Origin: Paramacrobiotus richtersi
Taxonomy: Eukaryota; Tardigrada; Eutardigrada; Parachela; Macrobiotidae
NCBI GenBank assembly: GCA_034698045.1
Contig: JAQGAU010001107.1
Location: 1-21,365 of the forward strand
Direction: 5' to 3'
Length of the DNA stretch: 21,365 nt
In this document: positions 9,495 through 18,151 of the stretch, piece after piece
Numbering within the stretch: position 1 is the stretch's first letter
How the letters are laid out: every line of letters begins with the position of its first letter
Notes under the pieces: generated by a model
The model's input: only the letters and a program-made list of their open reading frames with translations
What the model was told of the DNA's origin: nothing
Database searches by the model: none
Made by a program: the position numbers and the translations under genes

Positions 9495-9602
9495 TCGCGA
9501 TCGGGTAGCTGTTGTTGTCCGCATTCTTGCTGCCTGTCATGACCAGTTTGACTGTCATAGCAGGCTGGGCGAATGAGAAAAACAGCAACTACCCGATCGC
9601 GA
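9495..9602. mobile_element. 108-bp TA-flanked hairpin
   Basis: TCGCGATCGGGTAG at 9495 is mirrored by CTACCCGATCGCGA ending at 9602 (22-bp arms, two mismatches). TA lies on both sides (9493-9494, 9603-9604). Weaker complementarity continues inward (GTCATGAC against GTCATAGC near 9536-9558), so the whole could fold into one long imperfect hairpin. It sits at the 5' edge of the P-loop exon and obscures where that exon starts. Confidence 0.6.
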
Positions 9603-10001
9603 TAAGAGGGGGTTCGGTTTGGGAGCGTGCTGATGCTGTTATGGAAAAGTTTTGTGTCGATTATTTCAGCTAAACTGGCAGATCAGATGTGCGATTTGTA
9701 TGTGGACATTATGTAAACAACAGAATGCTCATACCAAGACTGACTTCGACAGAACAGCGACCAAGCAAATCTCGTGAATACAGCACGCTTGTGACCGACA
9801 ATTATGTCCCCCCTGCCAAAATGTCCCCCCGGACATTATTGCCGGGTCCCCTTTGTAACCATCGCGAAATGTGTAACCCTTGCACAGGCTTGGTGAAGCG
9901 AAGGACCTGGGAGGGCTGGAGAAATTCGGGAGCAATCCGAGACCCGCCACTAAGCGCTACCAACGCCACTGATGTAACCCCCAACAAATTTGCCCGAAGG
10001 T

Positions 10002-10165
10002 GACATTATTGCCGGTACTACGGGGGACATTATTGCCGGTAGTAAGAGGGACATTATTGCCGGTACTACGGGGGACATTATTGCCGGTAGTAAGGGGGAC
10101 ATTATTGCCGGTACCACGCGGGACATTATTGCACCTGCTACGTGGGACCTTGCTAATGTCTCGCG
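10002..10165 (+). repeat. 24-bp minisatellite, left arm of foldback element
   Basis: Units beginning GACATTATTGCCGGTA start at 10002, 10026, 10050, 10074, 10098 and 10122, with a degenerate unit at 10146, all exactly 24 bases apart. Alternate units end ACTACGGG and AGTAAGAG/G, so there is a 48-bp higher-order pattern. Being a multiple of three, the array stays open and reads DIIAGTTG-DIIAGSKR. Confidence 0.9.
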
Positions 10166-10272
10166 TAGTCTAGCAGTGCCGGAAATAAAGCCCCCTATAG
10201 TCCAGCATTACCGACAATAATTTCACCTGCAGTCTAGCACTACCGGCAAAAATGTCACCTTGCTACCCCCAC

Positions 10273-10486
10273 TCCTGGCAATAATGCCTACTTAGTCCTG
10301 CACCGGCAATAATGTACCCCGTAGTACCGGCTATAACGCCCCCTGTAGTACCGGCAATAATGTCACTCGTAGCACCGGCAATAATGCCTCTCTTAGACCC
10401 GGCAATAACGTCCCCCGCAGTACCGGCAATAATGTCCCTCTTACTACCGGCAATAATGTCACCCGTAGTACCGGCAATAATGTCAC
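10273..10486 (-). repeat. 24-bp minisatellite, right arm (inverted)
   Basis: The same unit in opposite orientation: GGCAATAATGTC ends at 10316, 10340, 10364, 10388, 10412, 10436, 10460 and 10484 at exact 24-base steps, with an earlier unit at 10288 after a 28-base step. Units near the outer side are best preserved and degrade toward the centre (10150-10275). Confidence 0.9.
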
Positions 10487-10696
10487 CTTCGGGCAAATTT
10501 GTTGGTGGTCACACCAGTGGCGGTGGTAGCGCTTGGTGGCGGGTCTCGGATTGATCCCGAATTTCTCCAGCCCTCCCAGGTCCTTCGTTTCACCAAGCCT
10601 GTGCAAGGGTTACACATTTCGCGATGGTTACAAAGGGGACCCGGCAATAATGTCCGGGGGGACATTTTGGCAGGGGAGACATAATTGACGGTCACA

Positions 10697-11359
10697 CACG
10701 CTGGCTAAACTAAGCATGTACTGCACTAGCCGCATATTTCCAAAATTTAAAGGCATGCAGGAATTTTAAAAGTATAGTTGTGGGGAACTGTAACGGACTT
10801 GTAGGACGTGTAACTAAGTTACGTGATCCAGTACTATCTCGGCATCACTTACCTGGTAAGTTTCTGTACTCTTAAGTTTTAACAAAGGTATACATACTTC
10901 AAAATCGAACAAAGAAACCGGCGTGTCCCGTTGACTATATGTAACGTAGTGAGAGGTGGGTGACCTTTGCACACTGGCACGACACTTCCCGTCACATACA
11001 CGATAAACCGTCCGTTCAAACCGAACAAACAAAAAAAGTAACTTTTACGAGCTCGTAATCACCGTTTACACGAATGCTCAATCGTCGTCGTTCATGTACT
11101 CTAACGTATGAGTGACCTATACCAGTCCTCTTCACCCAACTGTCTTACTTGTTGACCCGCCGTGACTTCGAGACGTCCACTTCCGTCATGATTCTAGCCA
11201 CATGTATGCAGATCCAAATACGCAACAGAAGCTCGATTCCGTCAAAGATAGCCGTCAACATCATTATGGTCGATCGCGACTGGTTTAGAAATATGGGAAT
11301 TTCATATCTTTGGTATGTGCAAGGAATATGGTTGAAACCAGTAAACTACTCCATAGTTA
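10697..11359. other. No supported gene; palindromic splice-donor-like site
   Basis: A minus frame at 10814-11032 ends at a donor-like CAG/GTAAGT and could be an upstream exon of GTPase copy 1, but it matches no known segment. The site itself is a palindrome, ACTTACC-T-GGTAAGT (10847-10861), so it looks like a donor on both strands. Frames over 11149-11394 are not recognised. Confidence 0.35.
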
Positions 11360-11531
11360 CTTCTTCGATGTGTGCCATAGCCCGAACAGTGTAAACTGCT
11401 CGCCCTTACCTCGAACACCGCCCAGTGAAGCAGTTTGCAGAGCCGCACAGCATATGCGAGCGCACACCAAGGGGGGTGTTCGAGGTAAGGGCAAGCAACT
11501 TACACTGGTCGGGCTATGGCACACATCGAAG
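11360..11531. mobile_element. 172-bp TA-flanked inverted-repeat element
   Basis: The arms 11363-11419 and 11475-11531 are 57 bp long with four mismatches by eye (CTTCGATGTGTGCCATAGCC against its complement). The spacer is 55 bases. TA lies outside both ends (11358-11359 and 11532-11533), and the left end has a repeated CTT. Length and terminal CTTC...GAAG match the 7655-7827 element, but the arm sequences otherwise differ. Confidence 0.8.
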
Positions 11532-11533
11532 TA

Positions 11534-12273
11534 CGGGACTGGATATTGTCGAGTATTGCTTATAGGCGTATAATAATATTAAGCTGTGGTACGCAGCAGA
11601 TATCTTGCGATTAAATCCTAATGGTTTGGATTGGCATACGATACACAGTGTGTGTGGGATCCCGCTTTTTCCCGCGGTGTAATCCCGCTTTTTTTTCTAC
11701 CTGTTGTAATCGATAGGATAAGGTTCCGTAAAGCGTAAGCTGTCACAAAAACTTCGTGCATACAGATATACATACAGCATTTAAAAGATTACAATTATTT
11801 GCAAGAAGTTGCGCCACAAAACAAAGACATTTCGTACAGGATCACGTCAATACGCGAAAATTGATAATAATATTGTGTCAGCACTTAGCAGTCAAACAAT
11901 AGGAAAGTCCTCAACGTTGCACCTGGCAGATAGTAGAATGAGTGTTGTGTTTCTGTTTCTAACCGACACAGAAGGGATTGCAGGTTTTCCCTTGCAGATT
12001 TCAGCTGGGCTGCTGGATGTTCTGTTGGTTTATTTTGTCTCTGGTTTCCCCGTATCTTTGTTCGTCCGTTGATGCCCATGCAGAATTAACTGCACTGACG
12101 GAAGGGAAGAAAGAATTTGAGCAAATCTTGTAGTCCACCTGTGCCCGCCAGTAATCAAGGTGTGACAGCGGTATACGCTGTTGCTCATGGCGGTGGCTGT
12201 GTTTGTCTGTCTGCTCTGTGTGTGTTCTCTCTGCGTCTGTGTCTCTGTGCTATAGCTGGAGGTGTGTCTTTGC
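11534..12273. other. No supported gene
   Basis: Contains an imperfect repeat of ATCCCGCTTTTT near 11660-11695. A long minus frame (12488 down to 12030) follows directly, in frame, after the stop of the coiled-coil exon of GTPase copy 2. Its composition (T, Q, S rich) resembles no known domain. Confidence 0.35.
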
Positions 12274-12499
12274 GCTACGTGGTATGCCACGTAGCATGTG
12301 CGTTTCTGACTGACGAGGCTGCATTGCATGCAGCTCGCCAGATCATTCGGTGTCTGTGCTTGGCCCCGTATGCGGGTTTCCGTTTTGGGCATGCGCTGTA
12401 GCGCATGCCAGGCTGTAGATTCGCCATTAAAGACCTGTGGCCTTTCATGGCTTTGTGGTTGTGTGTTTGTTCCTCTTTGGACCAGCATCGTGCTGGTCC
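12274..12499. repeat. Three perfect short-spacer palindromes
   Basis: GCTACGTGG-TATG-CCACGTAGC at 12274-12295; GGCATGCGCT-GT-AGCGCATGCC at 12388-12409; GGACCAGCA-TCG-TGCTGGTCC at 12479-12499. All have 9-10 bp perfect arms and 2-4 base spacers, within 226 bases just beyond the 3' end of GTPase copy 2. Confidence 0.85.
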
Positions 12500-12512
12500 T
12501 TTCAAAGGTTAT

Positions 12513-14504
12513 TCAGTTCTTGGTGCAACTCTCTTTTTCAAATCCTTCCACCTCCTCGTTAGCCTTGGCAATTGTTTTCACGAGGTTTCTTTTAATGTCA
12601 GCTTGATGTTCAGCGCGCTTTTGATCATGTCGATGTCGTTCGTCTGCTTCTTTTACGCGTTCGTTTGCCTCTTGTACTTGGTGCTCGTATTTTTCTTTCA
12701 GCTCTTTAGCCTACCTTTACTAAACATTCTTTGTTTTCCTTCTCAATCAGCAGCTATGCAGCGTTGCGGTCACTAATACGCTGGAATTCGTTTTCCATAA
12801 GCTGCTCCAGTTTTTCGCCGAATAGTCGACCGATGGTGCCATTGCGCTGCGGACACAGATTTTTCGATGAGATCGCTCTGTAGTTCATGCAGTTCCTTTA
12901 AGTTTCTCTGGTGTAAATGATGTGGTGGTAGTGATCTACAAAACCGGTCGAGTTGGAACTCGAGGTTGCAGTAAACATCGTTTACTGAATCTTTTCATAC
13001 ACTGGTTCAGTACAAAACGGTCCACCAGAAGGTCAGTAGAAAAGCGCTACAATTACGGTTTCCATGGCTTGCTGATACTGCGCGAACGCTGCCTCCATGG
13101 ACTGTTGCAGTTCCATCCGGAGCATTGTCTGCAAGTAAATCGAAGATTACATGTTCATGCATGTTGAAAAGAACAGTAAAGTCTGTTTTTGTATGCCAGA
13201 TTTGCCAGCGTTTCAACCCGAAATCGTACTGTAAACGTAGGCCATTTGTAACCAGGCAGTTGCCGTTAAATGATTTCGTAAATTTTTAAACAACTACAAG
13301 ACTGCGTGCGCTTAGCGTCTCTGCCGGCCAGTATTAGTGCATGGAACCTAAAAACAAGCACTTGGGACTTACGGTCAACATATCGTCCAACTGGGGAATC
13401 CTGTCTTCGTTAAAGAGGCTGACCATGTGCTGAAACAAGCCTAAATTAAATCACTCTCGGATCTGTCTCCGTGGCGTGCAATAGCATGCTCCAACATCCT
13501 GACGTCACGAATTAATCAACAGCACCCGCAGTACCGTACAATGCAGTACCTTCAGATATTTCGCGAATTCCCCGCATCCTTGCCGTTGCGTCGAAAGGGC
13601 TGCATTAACTGCTCAGTGTGCGGCCCAAACAAGCGGGCCAAGTACACGTTGATCCATTGCTGGAACTGCGGGTTGACAGCTACAATTAGGAATTCTTCTC
13701 GTTAGACGTATTTTGTACTTTATCAGAATTTAGATACAATTTGAACAACTTACCGGTAGCTGTCAGTCGGAAGGCTTCGACATTCGGATTGTCAGCAATT
13801 TTGGCATGGTGAAGCATGATACGCGCGAGTAAGCCTGGAGATCTCAGATTTCCGTATTAATCAGCTGGATTTCGGGGCCCGGCCCGTTCAGGCACTCCTG
13901 CATAAACACCCTTATTTGGAGTCAAAGAATTTGGGACTTGGATTAGAAGATTTTCACCAACTCTCTGAATACAATTGATTTCACGTTTTACTAGAACTTA
14001 GCTGCTTACCTCGTGCAAATATTTGTGCCCAGCATCCCAACCACATGGCTCACTTCCATCCCCCGGCCCCAGTGCATCACGCACCAGAATTACCAACTCT
14101 TGGAAAATTGATCTATTACCTATACGTACATGTTTAATGTAAGTACATGCTAAACGTAAATGTTGTACATCAGTAGCTACATGTTAAATACTACACAATC
14201 TTTCCAATCTGACTGTGTGCAGTTTTATACGAACAATATCTGATATATTATGGATAACTGCTATCAGTCCACGGATCGTTAAAAGCTACATAAATGAAGT
14301 GCATCGTCTTATACGCACAACCTCATTCCTCATGAAACACCGAAAGTAAAGCAGATGGTATTAGAATATCGCAGTACATATAACCGCGACGTGTGCATTA
14401 TACTGACCGATCCCAATCAAGGCGCGAATTCTCTGAGCAAGCTGCGCAACCTCCGCCAGGATCTTCAACGCCGAGTTATCCATAGATCCCATAACACTGA
14501 CCAC
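12513..14504 (-). pseudogene. Atlastin/GBP-like GTPase, copy 2 (middle and 3' exons), disrupted
   Basis: Seven minus-strand exons: 14408-14504, 14010-14119, 13754-13897, 13550-13679, 13373-13429, 13057-13128 and 12513-12935. The first four correspond one to one with copy 1; two of these have identical lengths (97 and 110 bases) and the same phases. They keep the RD motif (ELVILVRDALGPGDG) and the CFTMP segment. The last exons, absent from copy 1, encode the helical middle domain (SLFNEDRIPQLDDMLT; QQSMEAAFAQYQQAMETV) and a long coiled coil (KELKEKYEHQVQEANERVKE, then RAEHQADIKRNLVK). Lesions are a 7-bp tandem duplication with TGA plus two 1-base losses in exon 13754-13897, a frameshift near 13566, and frameshifts near 12898, 12838 and 12712. 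P-loop and switch exons are missing; the plus-strand ORF at 14647 begins where they should lie. Confidence 0.8.
12948..12987. repeat. Two adjacent perfect palindromes in an intron
   Basis: TCGAGTT-GG-AACTCGA at 12948-12963 is followed by CAGTAAAC-ATC-GTTTACTG at 12969-12987. Both lie in the intron before the coiled-coil exon of GTPase copy 2. Confidence 0.75.
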
Positions 14505-14646
14505 CTACGGTTAACAAGAAGGAATGTGCACCCATTAATGATACAATGCCTCCAGACAAACTAGCATTACAAATGACTGCGCAACACTTTTCCCCACATC
14601 TATCAGATCTTGTTCGATCGTTTTTTTACGGAGGCTGAAGGAATGA

Positions 14647-15084
14647 CAAAAAAGGTTCTGCATTCAAGTCGAGGCTGACGAAAAAGGAGGCCGCATCCGG
14701 GGTTTAGCGGATCTGACAATTGCGGAGAATGATTTCGCCGAAACTTCCACTGAACGTGTCTTGATGAAACTCGTTCTTTCTCCGGAGGATGTCTTCGGCC
14801 TGGCAGTCAAACATAAACTGAACGGGAAGCCATACGATGCGGTTTTGCAAAACTGTCAAATCTGGGTGGAAGAGTATTTGAAGGGGTTGGAATTATTAAA
14901 GAAACGCACGATACCCTTGCCAAGAGACTATGGAACAACGGTGCAGGTTTTCCGCAGAAAGGGATCGGGTGCCTTTCTGGCAGCTTATGCCAAAAAATTT
15001 GGTCATAGCTCTGCTGATATGCTTCTGGGAGACGAAAACCTGGAAACCGAAAGTAAATCTGACCCTGACCACAAATCCGACTGA
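14647..15084 (+). CDS. Exon or ORF with NC-type papain-fold (LRAT/NlpC-like) motif
   Basis: The frame is open from 14647 to a TGA ending at 15084. The first in-frame ATG is at 14764, but the upstream open frame (VEADEKGGRIRG, LADLTIAENDF) also looks coding. A terminal exon entered after an acceptor such as CATTCAAG (14668) is therefore likely. The core GKPYDAVLQNCQIWVEEYL resembles the strand-Asn-Cys-helix around the nucleophile of LRAT/H-REV107/NlpC-type permuted papain-fold enzymes (NCxxFV). An amphipathic tail and an acidic end (ESKSDPDHKSD) follow. The upstream catalytic histidine would be on earlier exons I did not find. It lies head to head with GTPase copy 2, 140 bases away. The family call is tentative; a coding role is more secure than the function. 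Confidence 0.5.
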   Translation, partial: QKRFCIQVEADEKGGRIRGLADLTIAENDFAETSTERVLMKLVLSPEDVFGLAVKHKLNGKPYDAVLQNCQIWVEEYLKGLELLKKRTIPLPRDYGTTVQVFRRKGSGAFLAAYAKKFGHSSADMLLGDENLETESKSDPDHKSD

Positions 15085-15290
15085 GCCTTCAGATAATTTC
15101 AAACTGATTTACAACACGCTGGTTATACTGAAGTAAACAACTGGTGACTCAGGTTTTGTATTTACATTGTTAGATTATGGCATCTGTGAAATTATGATTT
15201 GCGCACGCTCCTGTCACGGGATATGTCAAGGTCGTGCAATGGCAATTGCAACAGCTCTTACATACATGCGCGCACGTAACGGCACGTTGA

Positions 15291-15310
15291 ATGACATCAT
15301 CTGATGTCAT
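15291..15310. repeat. Perfect palindrome ATGACATCA-TC-TGATGTCAT
   Basis: 9-bp arms with a 2-base spacer. Each arm contains TGACATCA, close to a bZIP/CRE half-site arrangement, so it could be a protein-binding site. It belongs to the same style of palindrome as those at 1432 and 12388. Confidence 0.75.
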
Positions 15311-15424
15311 CCACATGATTCACATCAGCCACATCCCTCCCCGTCATATCATACAATTAGCCATCCCGAACGGGCACAGTCGGTCCAAGCGGAACCCAGC
15401 AGCCGTTACGGCTCTTTAGTAATG

Positions 15425-15518
15425 TGTTTGGACTAATGGAATTGTGGTCTAGTGGGTCTACGGTGTTTGGTCTAGTGGTTCAGTTTCATCTGATTAAAGG
15501 TCACATTGAGATGATTCC
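15425..15518 (+). repeat. Repeated tRNA A-box-like motif, possible tRNA-derived relic
   Basis: TGTTTGGACTAATGG (15425), TGTGGTCTAGTGG (15443) and TGTTTGGTCTAGTGG (15464) are imperfect repeats. TGGTCTAGTGGTTCAG fits a Pol III A box (as in tRNA-Glu/Asp). It is followed at roughly tRNA spacing by a poor B-box-like GAGATGATTCC. No cloverleaf with paired acceptor stem is evident, so this is at most a tRNA or SINE-head relic. Confidence 0.25.
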
Positions 15519-16476
15519 TCTCTTTCGCTCGTACAGAAATACCGTGAGCAGCAGCCATGTTGATAACTGCGCACAGTTAATTGCATCATCATGTTAGTCT
15601 TTCTTTAATTAATCACCTTGTAGATGGATAGAATCATTCTCACACTCGTTAAACCAAATGCCTGATAAGAAACAACTTGCAAATCCGATTCATTGCGCAC
15701 GCGAGCGCCAAATTGCATCCGGCGAATATTTCACAAGCTCGTAAGCTCCGTATGTTGACCGACATATACACCTACTCTGTAGAGTAATTCAAATATGATT
15801 ACAGTATACTTAGAAGTATTAATTTGACTACCTTTGGGTTAACTTAATTACTTCGAGTTAACTAATTCAAATCAGACTTATAACTCAACGAACAGGTGAC
15901 TTATAAATTAGTTTAAGTTACGTCAAGATCAAATTGTTAGAAACAAAAAACATTTAAACGGAATGTGAAAATAAAAAACATTACAAGAATAGTTTTGAAA
16001 AAAATTGTGAGAAACTAACATTAACATATTCAATACCCGAGTAGAGTATGGAGGATGATTCTGGTTCATTCAGGACAATACAAGGGTTAGTCTGCTGGGC
16101 ATCGGCAAACCTGTCGATAGGATGTCTGTTGACCATCCGGTTTGATAGTACAATCAGCGCTACGTAAGCAGGTGAACAAGAGAGACTAGCTTGATAATTT
16201 GGTGCACAATTACATTGTAACGCGTCATTCTGGGCCGCACCGTTCGTTCATAAAGCAGAGCGATCTAACGCCGCTAAGCCAGTATATAATATGATAGTTA
16301 TTGTGATTCTTATAGTAAAACCTTACTTACTACAATGCACTGAGAACTAGCCTAATTAACTATGGTCATACTGATATTACTCGCATAACATTGATATTTA
16401 AATAAGTTAGAATAAGTTTTCAATACAGTATAAAGCTGCTTTCGTTTCATGTGACTGTGCCACGCTGTCAGTAAGT

Positions 16477-18052
16477 ATGTGTGCTGCATTAATCGCTCCG
16501 CTCATTCCGCTGATCCCGATTGCTGCAAAGGCACTTGCAAGAATTGCAAGGAATGAAGGCGCGAGTTCTGTTCCAGTCAAGAATGGGCCTATTGGATGGG
16601 TTTATAAAGAAGACCTGGATCGGCAAGAAAAGGAGATTCAGGACAACAAGGCAGAACGGGAACGTCTGGAGAAGCGCCTGAAGAAGGTCCGGCAAAAAGC
16701 AGCGGAGGACCGGCAACGGATGCGTTTTTACGCGTTGATTACAGCTGCATTGGTCATACTGGTGGTGTGTGTTTCAGGTACGGCATCGGTTTTAAGATAC
16801 ACAAGTAAGAGTGAATAGACGTATGAATGGATGAACATGACTTTTTTGTTCAATGTAACATGAGGAAGAAAAATTATTACCCTGACTACGCTGATTGGCA
16901 GGCGTTATCAGAGAGCGGTTTTCGTCTCCTGTCCAAGCCGTTGATGTAAACTCCATTCTGCGGTCTCACGAAACCGCAATGGCGCAGACGGAAGAAGAGC
17001 ACCGGATCCAACAGGAACGCGTGCATGCTGAGTTCCAGCAACGTCTGGAAGAAATGAGCAATGCGACGACCGAGGTTCGGCAACGCATGCAGGAGGAATT
17101 TCACCGAGAACAGGAGAAAGTCGAGGAGGAAAGGAACGCAGACCGGCACCGTTACGAAGGGCGTGTCGCCGAGTTGGCCGACAGCATGAAAGAAGCTGAA
17201 GAGCGCCACAAGGAGAGAATCGCTGACTTGGCTGACAGCATGAAGGTGGCTGAAGAGCGAATGCAGGAGCTTGCACAGCAACTGGAAAAGCCGATTAAAG
17301 ACCGAGAGGAAAAGCTATTATTCGTTAACGGATTGAGGCTAAGAATTCGGCAGACAGAATCCTTGCTACTTGTTGGTCCAAAAGGAATGGGAAAAAGCAC
17401 ATTTCTATGGCTGCTGAATAAAGGTGATGCCCCCAAGAGGACGATCCGAGATGGAACAGTGGAGATGGTTCATCTTAATGGCTTTGTGGATTCAATAGGA
17501 CTGCGTGGGTGGACGCCGGAAGAACTATTAAAACTGCTGGTTCTTATGATCTATGATGGAATTCCAAAAGACCTCATTATTTTTTGTAATGACCGTGTCG
17601 ATTTACCGGTTTCTTCCCTCGGACTCTTGGGAATTAACAACCCCATGATTGTCATCATGTCCAGTGATTTCTGGAAGTTGTATAAGCCGGCAGCTGGTGA
17701 CAAGAAGAAGATCAATCTAATTCACAGCGATGGAGGTGTACGAAGGGTGCAGCCTGAGGAGGATCTGAACATGGTTTACAACCTTCCAGTTTACGAAGAA
17801 ATTAAGCAGTTCCATTTGGGAACACCAGTCACTCACCACGACGATCTGGGACTGTTGGTCGACAAACGTGGAAACGCGGGAATACAACCATTTCAGTTCC
17901 TTCTGGAGAAGCTTGGCACCTACTTCGTGGTCAGTATGGAGAACGAGTACAATACGGAGGCGCTGTTTCGATTCATCTACATCTACGAGAAGAAATACGA
18001 GAAGAATAGACTGAAATTCATGAATCAAGCCACACTGCTAGATTTTGTGTAA
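16477..18052 (+). CDS. Membrane-anchored coiled-coil P-loop NTPase, two exons
   Basis: The predicted gene joins 16477-16777 to 16938-18052. The donor TTTCAG/GTACGG is phase 1; the acceptor TCTCCTGTCCAAG is pyrimidine-rich; the intron is 160 bases, and the joined frame gives 471 residues. Order: hydrophobic N-terminal stretch (1-23), charged coiled coil (about 44-82), membrane segment (ALITAALVILVVCVS, about 84-100), long Glu/Arg/Gln coiled coil (about 112-220, with two ADLADSMK-type repeats), then P-loop GPKGMGKST (247-255). A DSIG candidate for DxxG is at 285-288, the hydrophobic strand DLIIFCNDRVD may be G4-like, and the C-terminal domain ends at a TAA. An alternative is two genes: a 113-residue tail-anchored protein (stop at 16818) and a 357-residue protein from ATG 16979. 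It is not assigned to a known GTPase family. It is the only apparently intact larger gene here. Confidence 0.75.
16778..16937 (+). other. Predicted intron whose retention changes the product
   Basis: GTACGGC at the 5' side and CTCCTGTCCAAG at the 3' side. If retained, translation ends at 16818 six codons past the membrane segment, giving a tail-anchored coiled-coil protein without the NTPase domain. Confidence 0.6.
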
Positions 18053-18151
18053 CCGGCGTTGGAAAGCTCTGCTGTTCAAACTGATTGTCCAAAAAATATT
18101 GATTTTGTGTTTTAAAACAACCAATTATCCATTTGTCATTTAAAGCGCTGC

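Larger units (their letters stand above)
9790..10696. mobile_element. 907-bp foldback element with ~210-bp inverted arms
   Basis: The left arm starts TGTGACCGACAATTATGTC at 9790 and the right arm ends with its complement at 10696. About 210 bases of unique arm sequence match with roughly a dozen differences, then both arms enter arrays of a 24-bp repeat. CACGCT flanks both ends (9784-9789 and 10697-10702), a likely 6-bp target duplication. Plus- and minus-strand frames read the same peptides (for example CNHREMCNPCTGLVKRR) because of the symmetry. There is no transposase, so the element is non-autonomous. Confidence 0.85.
15085..16476. other. Intergenic DNA, no gene seen
   Basis: AT-rich with many short TTAACT/AATTAC repeats around 15830-15925. 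No open frame with exon-like features was found. A perfect palindrome and a tRNA-like stretch within it are listed separately. Confidence 0.5.

Noticed and set aside
10002..10486. CRISPR-like array
   Set aside because: The 24-bp units are contiguous with no unique spacers and are inverted within a foldback element in a eukaryotic context.
10263..10606. DIIAG-repeat protein ORFs on both strands
   Set aside because: They arise from the 24-bp minisatellite in inverted arms; the period is a multiple of three, so open frames are expected without selection.
10814..11032. Upstream exon of GTPase copy 1 ending at GTAAGT
   Set aside because: The donor-like site is part of a palindrome and the peptide matches no part of the family; kept only as a possibility.
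12030..12488. 152-codon minus-strand ORF after the coiled-coil stop
   Set aside because: Starts after an in-frame stop, has no recognisable domain, and crosses perfect palindromes; it could be a readthrough tail but nothing supports translation.
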